A stretch of 37,575 nt of DNA, taken from positions 571,668-609,242 of the forward strand of contig RPFO01000115.1 in assembly GCA_009746045.1 (NCBI GenBank). Reading direction: 5' to 3'. Origin of the DNA: Mesostigma viride (taxonomy: Eukaryota; Streptophyta; Mesostigmatophyceae; Mesostigmatales; Mesostigmataceae). Shown here in pieces: positions 11,684 through 20,164 of this stretch. A program made the position numbers and the translations under genes. The notes beneath the pieces are model-generated. The model ran no database searches and was not told where the DNA came from. It saw only the letters and a list, made by a program, of their open reading frames with translations. Each line of letters begins with the position of its first letter. Position 1 is the stretch's first letter.

Positions 11684-12070
11684 ATGGCTATACATCTTAA
11701 CATTACCCATAACAAGAAGGGCTGGCGTACGGCTGTCTATGATAAGCGCAAGGATCCTAAATACCAGCAAATTCCTTTTATTCGTTAACCCGATATTCAC
11801 AGTCTCCTTTCCCACACAGCAAAATATGGTGTTGTTCTTTCTCAGTTAAATCGTTTTTCTCGTCTTTGTTCTTATCGTGTTGATTTCATCACGACTCTTG
11901 TTGAACTCTTGCAGCGTTTATTGGTCAAAGACTATGACCGAGACATTATGCTCCGTCAAGTCCGATGTTTTTTGCAACGTCAACCACATCTGTTCGGTGC
12001 TGCCCCTTGGCACAAGCTCTACAAACAGGTCGTGGACCGGCTGGATCGCATAGTATCTCCGCACATCTGA
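11684..12070 (+). pseudogene. Reverse transcriptase C-terminal fragment (degenerate)
   Basis: One frame reads 128 codons with a single in-frame TAA at 11786-11788 and ends at TGA 12068-12070. It contains a VYDKRKDP segment, then KYGVVLSQLNRFSRLCSY, DFITTL and RQVRCFLQR. The order YDKR - (K/R)YGV-SQL-R--R-CS - DF - L--F matches the C-terminal part of a family of retroelement reverse transcriptases known from invertebrate and algal genomes. That assignment comes from motif memory and was not searched. The catalytic palm motifs should lie upstream but are absent: the fragment abuts the antisense L1-like copy at about 11700. Base composition is AT-richer than the neighbouring elements. Confidence 0.6.
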
Positions 12071-12279
12071 ACCCTGTGATGCCAGATCTCCTTTGCGGCC
12101 GTTCCGAGCTTGGCACTGGATTCGTTGTCCACATCGTCGCGTCGCTGCAGCAACACGATGTTTTCTGGCATCCGCGGGCTCTTGGTTCCCGCCGCACATT
12201 TGAAAGTGCTGTCCTCCGGCCTTTTGCCTTTGCACCGTGTGCAGTTCTTGGACGTTTGGAATCATGGCATGGCTAACGT

Positions 12280-12561
12280 CAAAGAGACAACCAGCGCAGG
12301 CCAGAAATCGGCAGAATCCGGACCATCAACCATGGTAGCTCGAGCCTGCCGTTATCTTTTCCGCGTTTTCGAGTCGTTCAGGATGATGAAGATGAATGGT
12401 GATGGAAATGTGTATCCTTGTGCATTGAAATTATGGCTGGCTTACGTGTGGAGCGACTAGATGACCTAGACGGTGGGGCCGGAAACAGCATGCTTGATCA
12501 GGGCGTGTGTTTCGAGCCTAACTGGCCGGGAGTGTCTAGTGGTGAGCACCATTGCTAACGT
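12280..12561 (+). mobile_element. tRNA-derived SINE-like element, copy 1, 14-bp TSD
   Basis: Starts CAAAGAGACAACCAGCG and ends near GAGCACCATTGCTAACGT. Flanked by the direct repeat GGCATGGCTAACGT at 12266-12279 and 12562-12575. It contains a tRNA-like A-box region (GGTAGCTCGAGCC) and a B-box-like GTTCGAGTC about 30 bp later. Confidence 0.7.
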
Positions 12562-12600
12562 GGCATGGCTAACGTGATGACTGACTAGCTACCTTTTCAG

Positions 12601-12923
12601 TGGTTTTCCATTTGCGGGTATTTGGACCTCGTAAATGGTGGGAGAGCGATCGCAGCAATGGTGCTCACCACTAGACACTCCCGGCCAGTTAGGCTCGAAA
12701 CACACGCCCTGATCAAGCATGCTGTTTCCGGCCCCACCGTCTAGGTCATCTAGTCGCTCTACACGTAAGCCAGCCATAATTTCAATGCACAAGGATACAC
12801 ATTTCCATCACCATTCCTCTTCATCATCCTGAACGACTCGAACACGCGGACAAGATAACGGCAGGCTCGAGCTACCATGGTCCGGATTCTCCCGATTTCT
12901 GGCCTGCGCTGGTTGTCTCCTTG
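12601..12923 (-). mobile_element. tRNA-derived SINE-like element, copy 2
   Basis: Reverse-oriented copy. Its 5' end (CAAGGAGACAACC on the minus strand) is at 12923, and its 3' side extends through CGATCGCTCTCCCACC to GGAAAACCA. No target-site duplication was found. Confidence 0.7.
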
Positions 12924-13114
12924 ATACAAGATGAGCAGAATACAATCTGATGAGCATGATTGATCAGAATACACCATGATTATGGGCACCTAGCTGATCT
13001 TCTTGCACAATCAACGTATGCAGTATAAAGGTCATCAATATCCAATCCTCATGATATATGCACAGCTTGACGACGTATACAGCACCTAAATACTGCACCA
13101 CTGCAACCTGCTAT

Positions 13115-13434
13115 CAAGGAGACAACCAGCGCAGGCCAGAAATCGGGAGAATCCGGACCATGGTAGCTCGAGCCTGCCGTTATCTTGTCCGCGTGTTCGA
13201 GTCGTTCAGGATGATGAAGATGAATGGTGATGGAAATGTGTATCCTTGTGCATTGAAATTATGGCTGGCTTACGTGTAGAGCGACTAGATGACCTATACG
13301 GTGGGGCCGGAAACAGCATGCTTGATCAGGGCGTGTGTTTCGAGCCTAACTGGCCGGGAGTGTCTAGTGGTGAGCACCATTGCTGCGATCGCTCTCCCAC
13401 AATTTACGAGGAAATACCCGCAAATGGAAAACCA
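13115..13434 (+). mobile_element. tRNA-derived SINE-like element, copy 3, 7-bp TSD
   Basis: Starts CAAGGAGACAACCAGCGC and ends CGCAAATGGAAAACCA. Flanked by CTGCTAT at 13108-13114 and 13435-13441. The A-box-like sequence is at about 13161-13172 and the B-box-like GTTCGAGTC is at about 13195-13203, consistent with an internal Pol III promoter. Confidence 0.7.
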
Positions 13435-13549
13435 CTGCTATGGCTGACATGCAAGCAACGTCGATCTAAGATGGCGGTGTTAGAGAGGCCGGGCAGAGGT
13501 TGGTAGAAATAAGTGGAAAACTGGCAGAAACTAGGTAGAAACACGATAT

Positions 13550-13843
13550 CAAGGAGACAACCAGCGCAGGCCAGAAATCGGGAGAATCCGGACCATGGTA
13601 GCTCGAGCCTGCCGTTATCTTGTCCGCGTGTTCGAGTCGTTCAGGATGATGAAGATGAATGGTGATGGAAATGTGTATCCTTGTGCATTGAAATTATGGC
13701 TGGCTTGTAACGTGTAGAGCGACTAGATGACCTATACGGTGGGGCCGGAAACAGCATGCTTGATCAGGGCGTGTGTTTCGATCGAGCCTAACTGGCCGGG
13801 AGTGTCTAGTAGTGAGCACCATTGCTGCGATCGCTCTCCCACC
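13550..13843 (+). mobile_element. tRNA-derived SINE-like element, copy 4, 13-bp TSD
   Basis: Starts CAAGGAGACAACCAGCGC and ends GATCGCTCTCCCACC. Flanked by AGAAACACGATAT at 13537-13549 and 13844-13856, an exact 13-bp duplication. Small insertions relative to copy 3 (TAA near 13708, ATCG near 13780) show independent decay. Confidence 0.8.
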
Positions 13844-13856
13844 AGAAACACGATAT

Positions 13857-14246
13857 ACTTACGCCTGCAAGCACTATTGAGCCGGTGGCAGAGGCCATTT
13901 CCAGGAAAATACAGCTCATACCGTAGCAATTCATAGCTCACGGTCACGCCTTAGTCTATTTGCAGGCACCATCATGCCCAGGTAGACACCTCACGTGGCC
14001 TCCCCGCATGACTGCGACCAGCTCAGCCTGGCCGGCACCTCCTGACGTGGGCCGGGCCCCCTGATGTTAGACGCCGCAAGGCCCGCACCTTCAAAGAACA
14101 GCTATAGTAGAGGACATGGGGGGGCTGTGGCCTGCCCACCTGCGGCAGTGAGAGAAGCTAGGGCGCCCTCCCTCCTTCTCACTGTGTATATAGGGTTGAA
14201 GGTTCCTTTACTCTGTATTGGCACCCACGTGACGCAGTCACGTGCT
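13857..14246. other. GC-rich spacer, no gene recognised
   Basis: Unique-looking sequence between the last SINE-like copy and a TTAATTAATTAA tract. Short open frames only, none with a recognisable motif. Confidence 0.4.
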
Positions 14247-14260
14247 TATTAATTAATTAA

Positions 14261-14590
14261 TGGGGGGGCTCGGCCTCTCCGTGATTTGGAAGAAGATGAT
14301 GGACAATGCCAAGTGGGCCCAGGTCATAGAGGACAACGCGAGCCCCCCCCTGTGGGGAAGCGCCCGCGTGTGCCAACCCGTGGGAGGCACGCCAGACAGC
14401 TCCCCTAGGGCACCGTTAGGCTGTCTAGATAGATGTTGTAGTTAGAATGCTGTTAGATAGATGCGTAGGTAGTTGATGTAGATAGATTAGACCGTTAGGA
14501 CTGTTTGCACCCATCCATCCATCCATCCATCCATCGGGGTTAATGCTCCGTGACTCCCCAATGGGAGCACGAGTCTAATTAATTAAATTA
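14261..14590 (+). mobile_element. 5'-truncated L1-like family member (3' region + tail)
   Basis: Ends with GTGACTCCCCAATGGGAGCAC and TAATTAATTAA, the same 3' hairpin and tail as 11480-11520. A (CATC)n tract lies at about 14512-14535. A 60-codon open frame starts at 14260 but resembles nothing I know. The left side abuts another TTAATTAATTAA tract, so no target-site duplication could be assigned. Confidence 0.5.
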
Positions 14591-14606
14591 ACTCGCGTTA
14601 GCACAT

Positions 14607-14632
14607 TTATAACGCAATTTTTTGCGTTATAA
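14607..14632. repeat. 26-bp palindrome (TTATAACGCAA arms)
   Basis: Eleven-base arms TTATAACGCAA and TTGCGTTATAA around a TTTT loop. The same palindrome core recurs at 19013-19056. It is preceded by TTAACTCGCGTTA at 14588-14600, whose reverse complement occurs at about 19063-19075. Confidence 0.75.
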
Positions 14633-15323
14633 CACTTTATTTCAATTAAACACATCTAATGAAGCAAGCATGATATGGGCTATCTGAGGCCAGTTATGAA
14701 TTCTCTGAGATATATAAAAAAATGTAGTATATGGTCTTGGCATGTAATTCCCAGCCTGGCTATGTGAAATTCAAAGTTGAAGACACATGGGTCTCGTAAA
14801 CTATGACCCCCTCACACTACAAGGGGCCGGTATGCCACATGGGTCAAGTATTGCAGGCACTGAATTTTTTGGAGTAAAAGCAATATATGTAGACCCTCGT
14901 GGCTGCATATGGGCTTGAAATAAGCAGCCCTCCTATTTTCCCCACACCCATGAAATTATAACACTATAACACTGGGTAGACAAGTGGGTGCACACAAAAG
15001 GCACCGTGGGCCCCTTGGGGGGCATAAACCCATGGAGATGCACAAACTAAGCCCAGATATGTCAAAATAAGACAGGGCAACCACCTGCAGCCAATAATAC
15101 AAGCTGGCCACATGCCACGCTTAACGAGAAGAGCGGGCACTGCGGCCACCTTGTCCATGCACGTAGGTAACGTGGTACGGACACCCTACGCAAGGCATGC
15201 ATTCTAGGAGGCAGCCACCAACAAACTAGTGGTGTTGAGCCTATTTCAGCCTGCCCTAGCAAGGATAAACTAGGCCTAAGCTGCTATAGCTTGCCAGGTG
15301 ATGGCCAGCACACCTGGTGGCAC
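14633..15323. other. No recognisable gene or repeat
   Basis: About 690 bp of mixed-composition sequence with short open frames on the minus strand (14964-15262) that show no motif. Nothing could be supported here. Confidence 0.35.
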
Positions 15324-15334
15324 ATGCTGTCAAT

Positions 15335-15546
15335 TAATTAATTAATTATCAACATCACTCCGTTGGGAGTAGATGTAGCACATAGCCCTGAGAAGGGGCA
15401 TATGGCTTTTAATACATTCTAGGCTACTTCATGCAAGGGTGGGAATGTAAGCTACCCCTGCTCTAGGTGCACCAAGGCACCTGCACCCTCATGGTCTATC
15501 ACGCTATGCCCGGGTAAGGGGGGAGCATGCCTGCATGTGAGGGAGG
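15335..15546 (-). mobile_element. 5'-truncated L1-like 3'UTR insertion with 11-bp TSD
   Basis: Antisense copy consisting only of the tail tract and about 200 bp of 3'UTR. It carries ACTCCGTTGGGAGTA, ATAGCCCTGAGAAGGGGCAT and CTCTAGGTGCACC. Flanked by ATGCTGTCAAT at 15324-15334 and 15547-15557. It is highly similar to 16490-16700. Confidence 0.85.
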
Positions 15547-15669
15547 ATGCTGTCAATGGGAAGCTTTTACTCACCAGTTACGTGCTTGATGATGCCACAG
15601 AGACCAGCCAACTGCCTCACACTCATGCAATATGTGTATGGGAAATGTATAACAAACATATATGGAGGT

Positions 15670-16192
15670 CCCCAGTTCGAGAGGTCCCCAGTTCGATTCC
15701 GGTCGGATTCATTTGCAGATCGCGTTTTTCCGCGTTTTCCGCGGCCCGGTACTGAACGCAAATGGTTTTCACCTTTGCGGAGTGCCTGATCAAATATACG
15801 CTTGGCTGATTTCGATAGTACCGGCTACGCCCCCTTCTACTAAAAAGAAGGATTCAGCCGTGTTCAGCCCGTCTCACGGTGCGAGACTGAACAAGTCTCG
15901 CGTGCAGACACGTGTGTAGTACTCCTACACACAGATCTCGAGTGATTTATCTAGTACCAAATCCGAAAGGCTTGCATCACTCCCCGGACAGGAGAACTTT
16001 TGCGGATGACTGTAGGTGTAAGTTGGCGATGCCATGGTAACCGGAGACGTCCGTCCTATAGTCAGCAAAATTGGTGCGAGAGGTCCCCAGTTCGATTCCG
16101 GTCGGATTCATTTGCAGATCGCGTTTTTCCGCGTTTTCCGCGGCCCGGTACTGAACGCAAATGGTTTTCACCTTTGCGGAGTGCCTGATCAA
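15670..16192 (+). mobile_element. Two-unit tRNA-derived SINE-like insertion, 12-bp TSD
   Basis: Flanked by ATATATGGAGGT at 15658-15669 and 16193-16204. The same roughly 120-bp unit occurs at 15676-15797 and 16077-16192. It starts AGGTCCCCAGTTCGATTCC, resembling a tRNA T-arm with a B box, and ends at GAGTGCCTGATCAAATAT. The 280 bp between the units ends with GATGCCATGG, which could be the A-box side of a tRNA head. The arrangement suggests a dimeric element or one element inserted within another. Confidence 0.65.
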
Positions 16193-16204
16193 ATATATGG
16201 AGGT

Positions 16205-16477
16205 ATTCAAACCCATACAGCCTCTAAAACTTATCACCATCACCCTGTGGCAGGTCAACTGACTGAGGGAAGCATCTAAGAATGGTGTTTTAGAAAGGGG
16301 CCAGGCCAGGGTCAAGAAAGAGCATGAATAGTGCAAAAAGAATGTGCTACACAAGCTAGAACGTATATATAAATGTCAAACATCGATAGGAAAACGATGC
16401 TTAAGCTTTACCAGGCATGGATGGCGTTACCTTGGCCCAGCCGGTGGCCGCAAAATGGCGCATTTCGGCACACCAAA
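16205..16477. other. Spacer between retroposons, nothing recognised
   Basis: Unique-looking sequence left of the ORF1-only element. It contains no supported coding region. Confidence 0.35.
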
Positions 16478-16489
16478 GCTGTGCAGCAT

Positions 16490-18488
16490 TAATTAATTAA
16501 TTAATTAGGAACATAACTCCGTTGGGAGTATATGTAGCACATAGCCCTGAGAAGGGGCATATGGGCCTATAATACATTCTAAGCTACTTCCTGCAAGGGT
16601 GGGAATGTAAACAACACTTGCTCTAGGTGCACCAGGGCACCCGCACCCTCATGGTCTATCACGCTATGCCCGGGTAAGGGGGGAGCATGCCTGTGAGGGG
16701 GAAGATCATCATGGCTATACAAGAGCTATGGCATGGCTTCTCAGCAGAGAGTGACTCCCTGCATGGGCACAACATTACTAAATAAGGCTATGCATCGTCT
16801 GGAGTGTGGCACATCATAGGCACACATGTACATGATTAAATAAAGCGCGGGGCTTAGCTGGGATAGTGCCTCTAGGAGGCGTACATGTACATGGCCACGG
16901 TCTATCTATTCTGCACTACTACTGCTGTATTCCCCTAAGCTGGGGCGTCTGGAGTCGCTGGGGCCGCGGGGGGGGGGGGGTCGCCTGCCAGGGCTTGTGG
17001 CCGACGTAGATGGCCGCCCCCTTCCAGTACACCGGCTGCCCCGCCTTGGTCTGCCGGAGCTCGAGGTAGGTCGGCCATAGCTCCCGTCGCCGTTGTTGCT
17101 GCGCCAGGGTCAAGTCGTCATCAAGGGTGAAGAGAGTCTTCTCGAGCCGCTTGCGGCGTCTGAGAAAAGAAATCTTGTCCGCCGGGGTCTTAAAGGTGAG
17201 GAGGAGCGGGGGCGGCCCTGCCTTACCCCGCGCGCGGGGAAGGCGGTGGGCAGCCAGCTCTATCTCACCGTTAAGGCCCATGCGACCAAGGATTTCTCTC
17301 TCAAACGCACGCAAAAGCTTCTCGGAATTCTCACCTTCCTCCATCTTGAAGTTCTTGACAATGACGTTGAGGCTGCGCTTGGCGAGCTCGGCCTCCTCGC
17401 GGAGGTCAAGCGTCTGCCGTTGAAGCTGGGCTGCGACGGCGGAGGTGGTGGAGGTGGTATGTTGCTTAAGCATGTCCGCCCAGGTGGTGATGGGAGGAGC
17501 ATCGCCGGCCAGGCCAGCCGAGGCTGGCTTGGCGGCAATGTCCTTCACCGCCTGGGCGGTGAGGCCTGCGGTATTCTGCAGAACCTCGATAGCAATGGCG
17601 TTGTCCTTAAGACGCTGGTCGATGTCACGGAGCTGGGCGGTGATGGCGTCGGAGGTGGAGGTGGTGGCGGTGGAGGAGGCGAGGAGGGTGGAGGTGGCGG
17701 TGGAGATGGTGGAGGTGGCGGTGGAGAGGAGGGGGAGCTCGGCAGCCAACGTGCTGCCCATGACCGCCACATCTGCTGCGATGGGGGCCACGTGCTGCTC
17801 GAGGGCCTCCTTGAGGAGTGAGCGGATGGAGGATTCGGTTAAGGTGGTGGTGAGGGGCTTTGGGGGCCAAAGCTCCTCGAGGGAGCGGCCGAGGAGGGAG
17901 AAAAGGACGCGAATCTGAAGGTGGGGGCGGCGGCATTTGAGGATTTGGTCGAAGTTGTGGGTGCGTCTCTGGAAAGCATCGGTGAGGCGGCCCTGATGGA
18001 AGAGTTGCTTGCACATCTCGAGAAGCGAGGCATACGATCCGAAAAACACGTAGCTCAGGATCTTGTCGGGGTTGAGCTTGTCAAAAAAGCCGGGCTGGCT
18101 GGCGTCAAAGTCGAACTCCTCCCAGGTCGGCTCGGCAGGGCGACTGCGCTTGGGTTCAGGCGACGCTGCTGGCGAGGCGGCCAGCGGGGGCTGGGCGACC
18201 ACTAGAGCTTGGCTAGTGGCGCCGCTGCCTTCTGGACCGGTTGGCGAAGCTGCAGCCGGGGCTGCAGACGTATTTTCATTGCTAAGCGCAGCCGCCAGGC
18301 TGCGTTGCGTCGAGAGGCGTTTGCTCATCGTATATTGCGTAATAGCTTCGGAGAATTAGATCAGCATGTGCGTCATAAAAAGACGCGTCGATTGTGATAT
18401 TCACGGCTAAATTCGGTGCTCAAACGTGAAAGTTATGAGCTCCGCCGTCAGCCATGGCTACCTCGTGGCTCGTGGCTCGTGGCTCGTG
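16490..18488 (-). mobile_element. Complete ORF1-only L1-like retrotransposon with 12-bp TSD
   Basis: Flanked by GCTGTGCAGCAT at 16478-16489 and 18489-18500. In sense (minus) orientation it has a 160-bp 5'UTR starting with GCCACGA-type tandem repeats, one intact ORF of 469 codons (18328-16919) and a roughly 410-bp 3'UTR. It ends with ACTCCCAACGGAGT and a (TAAT)n tail. No endonuclease or reverse transcriptase is encoded, so it would depend on enzymes from another element. Confidence 0.85.
16919..18328 (-). CDS. L1-like ORF1 protein (RNA-binding, RRM + CTD), 469 aa
   Basis: Intact ORF from ATG 18328 to the stop at 16919. The N-terminal ~70 residues are Ala/Ser/Pro-rich with a basic KRSRP stretch. 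A middle region with Thr/Ser/Ala heptad-like spacing and RDIDQRLKDN could form a coiled coil. From about residue 317 it follows the L1 ORF1p order. An RRM-like segment (NVIVKNF, HRLPRARGKAGPPPLLLTF, FLRRRKRL) is followed by a C-terminal domain with DDDLTLAQQQRR, LWPTYLELR and PVYWKGAAIYV. ORF1p proteins bind their own RNA as trimers and act as chaperones in retrotransposition; that role is inferred from family. The second copy at 10912-11100 shows the same C-terminus. The plus-strand open frames at 17093-17918 are shadows of this GC-rich ORF. Confidence 0.85.
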   Translation of the reverse strand: MSKRLSTQRSLAAALSNENTSAAPAAASPTGPEGSGATSQALVVAQPPLAASPAASPEPKRSRPAEPTWEEFDFDASQPGFFDKLNPDKILSYVFFGSYASLLEMCKQLFHQGRLTDAFQRRTHNFDQILKCRRPHLQIRVLFSLLGRSLEELWPPKPLTTTLTESSIRSLLKEALEQHVAPIAADVAVMGSTLAAELPLLSTATSTISTATSTLLASSTATTSTSDAITAQLRDIDQRLKDNAIAIEVLQNTAGLTAQAVKDIAAKPASAGLAGDAPPITTWADMLKQHTTSTTSAVAAQLQRQTLDLREEAELAKRSLNVIVKNFKMEEGENSEKLLRAFEREILGRMGLNGEIELAAHRLPRARGKAGPPPLLLTFKTPADKISFLRRRKRLEKTLFTLDDDLTLAQQQRRRELWPTYLELRQTKAGQPVYWKGAAIYVGHKPWQATPPPPRPQRLQTPQLRGIQQ

Positions 18489-18500
18489 GCTGTGCAGCAT

Positions 18501-19006
18501 GGTCGCTGGATTCGGCGATTTCTGGCCACCCTTGCACGTTTACGACTACTATGTATCATAAAAAGTAAAAAGAAACCGATATATCCTTTAAAATACGCCG
18601 GAAAGGTATTGCTGTCAACGTTTCTATCGTCCGGCCTGATCGCAGTTTATTCCAGCAAGAACGCTGCCGACACCTATCAAATGGCCCACTTCTCACCCCA
18701 GTATGTTGCTGGGACGCTAACATGTCTTCCTATTAGGTTACGATCGCGTTTCCTGGGGTCAAACAGCTGCGCCATGTCGCTAGACTACAGCAGGACTGCA
18801 GTGGGTACGCGCGATTTCGTTCGGCCATCACCTTCGTCTTCCCTAAAAAGTCCTGATTTACAGCTGGCATTGCATGATGCCACGTGGCAACCGTTGGGTA
18901 CTTGGGTACGGGGATTTTTTTATGAGATCCTAGGGTTATAAACTAAGCCTGACTGCAGTTGTTTGGCCTCTAAACTATTGGGAAATAGTTGTTTGAACTC
19001 CATGTT
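18501..19006. other. Spacer, no recognisable gene
   Basis: A plus-strand open frame of about 170 codons crosses 18426-18941. It shows no known motif and overlaps the 5' end and target duplication of the L1-like element, so it is not called as a gene. Confidence 0.35.
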
Positions 19007-19009
19007 AAC

Positions 19010-19075
19010 AACGCAATTTTTTGCGTTATAACCTCACAACGCAAAAAATTGCGTTATGTAATAACGCGAGTTAAT
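19010..19075. repeat. Paired AACGCAA(T/A)n palindromes
   Basis: Two adjacent palindromic blocks, ACAACGCAATTTTTTGCGTT and its reverse complement, followed by TAACGCGAGTTAA. The latter is the reverse complement of 14588-14600, so the two blocks could be the ends of an old 4.5-kb inverted-terminal element or just two dispersed repeats. Confidence 0.6.
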
Positions 19076-19079
19076 GCCC

Positions 19080-19563
19080 AGGGCAAGGGCATGTGGTATC
19101 ACATCGACCGGCTCGGCGGCCGGCGCCAGCGCAGCCCTGCGGAGCACACAGGACGGCACGGCGCCGGTCAGCCTTGACCGCTGGTTGGCCCACAATGTTT
19201 CCTTGACCGGTGGGGCTCGCGCCCCCCCCCCCGCCGCTTCACCCCGAGACGGCTGCCCGCCTCGGGGTTGCCGGACCCCCGCCGCCGCTGGCCAGCGCCC
19301 CCCTCCTCGGCCGCGGACTACCAAGTCCCCGCCTTGCAGGAGGGCTGCCTTGCCACCAACGACGTCGTCCACCCCTTCACTTTGAAGGATTTGGACGGCG
19401 CCCTTGCTCGCCTGCGGTACGATGCGGCGGTCGGTGCCGACCACCTGTCTGCTGAGCTGCTGAAGACCCCTGATCCGGCGGTTAGGGATCTTCTGCTGGC
19501 GTTCTGCAACCGTGTCCTGCTCTCTGACGAGCCTCCGCCTGCTGAGTGGCAGACGGCTTTCAG
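19080..19563 (+). pseudogene. Non-LTR retrotransposon RT fragment (frameshifted, truncated)
   Basis: Read in pieces, it begins with a WYHID-like linker (19091 on), then a segment with SLDRWLAH and LTGG in another frame. From about 19314 it has DYQVPALQEG, PFTLKDLDGALARLRYDAA, VGADHLSAELLK and an EPPPAEWQTAF segment. This is the typical entry to LINE reverse transcriptase: a linker, then G-x-D-x-L---LLK, then PP-x-W. It stops before the catalytic palm motifs, exactly where the dispersed repeat at 19568 starts. At least one frameshift separates linker and RT parts. Orientation is opposite to the ORF1 element next door. Confidence 0.65.
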
Positions 19564-19567
19564 TGGT

Positions 19568-19760
19568 ACATATTTGTTTGCAGCTATCACAACCCCCCAC
19601 CCAAAAATACCAGGATGTTTTCTTGAGTTCTACAGGATGTAAGGAGGCCGTCCACCGAGTTTCAGACCGAAAATATCGTATCTACTCTGTCTTCCACGTG
19701 TCAGATTACAACGCGATACATCGCGTTCTAACCCTACAACGCGATACATCACGTTGTAAA
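19568..19760 (-). repeat. Dispersed repeat, inverted partner of 10338-10513
   Basis: Reverse complement of the repeat at 10338-10513. It ends with two tandem palindromic blocks (TTACAACGCGATACATCGCG and CTACAACGCGATACATCACG). It truncates the RT fragment on its left. Confidence 0.7.
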
Positions 19761-19804
19761 AAAACACTGGTAAAAAAAACAAAACAAAAAAAAACGGGTT
19801 AACA

Positions 19805-19950
19805 ACAAATCCAAGTTGGTAGTATATGTAACACATTTCCATGAGAAGGGGCATGTGGTTTTTATTGCACATTCTGAGCTACAACCTGCAGGTGGGGGAA
19901 TGTAAACTGCCACCTACTCTGGGTGGACAAGGTGCACCTGCACCACCATG
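19805..19950 (-). mobile_element. Diverged antisense L1-like 3'UTR copy
   Basis: Shares TAGTATATGTA-CACAT, GAGAAGGGGCAT, ACATTCT-AGCTAC and GGTGCACCTGCACC with the copies at 15335 and 16490, at clearly lower similarity. No (TTAA)n tract or target duplication remains. Confidence 0.55.
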
Positions 19951-20164
19951 CTGTATCATACCAAGAAACAATACTATCTATCAAATCTCAATGCTCGGCA
20001 GAAGACCCAAGTCACTCCACTAACATGCCCAGCGGCGAAGCCAGATCGGGGCAGCGGCGGAAGCTGTGGGTGCTACTGAAATAGCCTGAATCACGTCAAC
20101 ACCACATGCAAGTGGCAAGCATCAGCAAGCCCCCTAGCTTGCATATCGCAGAGACAGGCCTGAA

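Larger units (their letters stand above)
10770..11700 (-). mobile_element. Antisense L1-like 3'UTR copy, split by a nested insertion
   Basis: 10770-10909 begins with an (ATTA)n tract, then ACTCCGTTGGGAGTAT, AGCACATAGCC and AATACATTCTAG. The same element resumes at 11521 with ATTCTAGG, CTACTTCCTGCAAGGGTGGG and CTCTAGGTGCAC, and similarity to the copy at 16490-16720 ends near 11700. The two halves are separated by the 611-bp element at 10910-11520. The element is in reverse orientation, with its 3' tail at the left. Confidence 0.75.

Noticed and set aside
15676-16150. Functional tRNA gene
   Set aside because: Only the T-arm-like half is recognisable and its stem has mismatches. The repeated context and flanking duplication point to a SINE-like element.
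17093-17918. Plus-strand open frames of 157-242 codons
   Set aside because: Antisense shadows of the GC-rich L1-like ORF1, with Gly-rich low-complexity translations.
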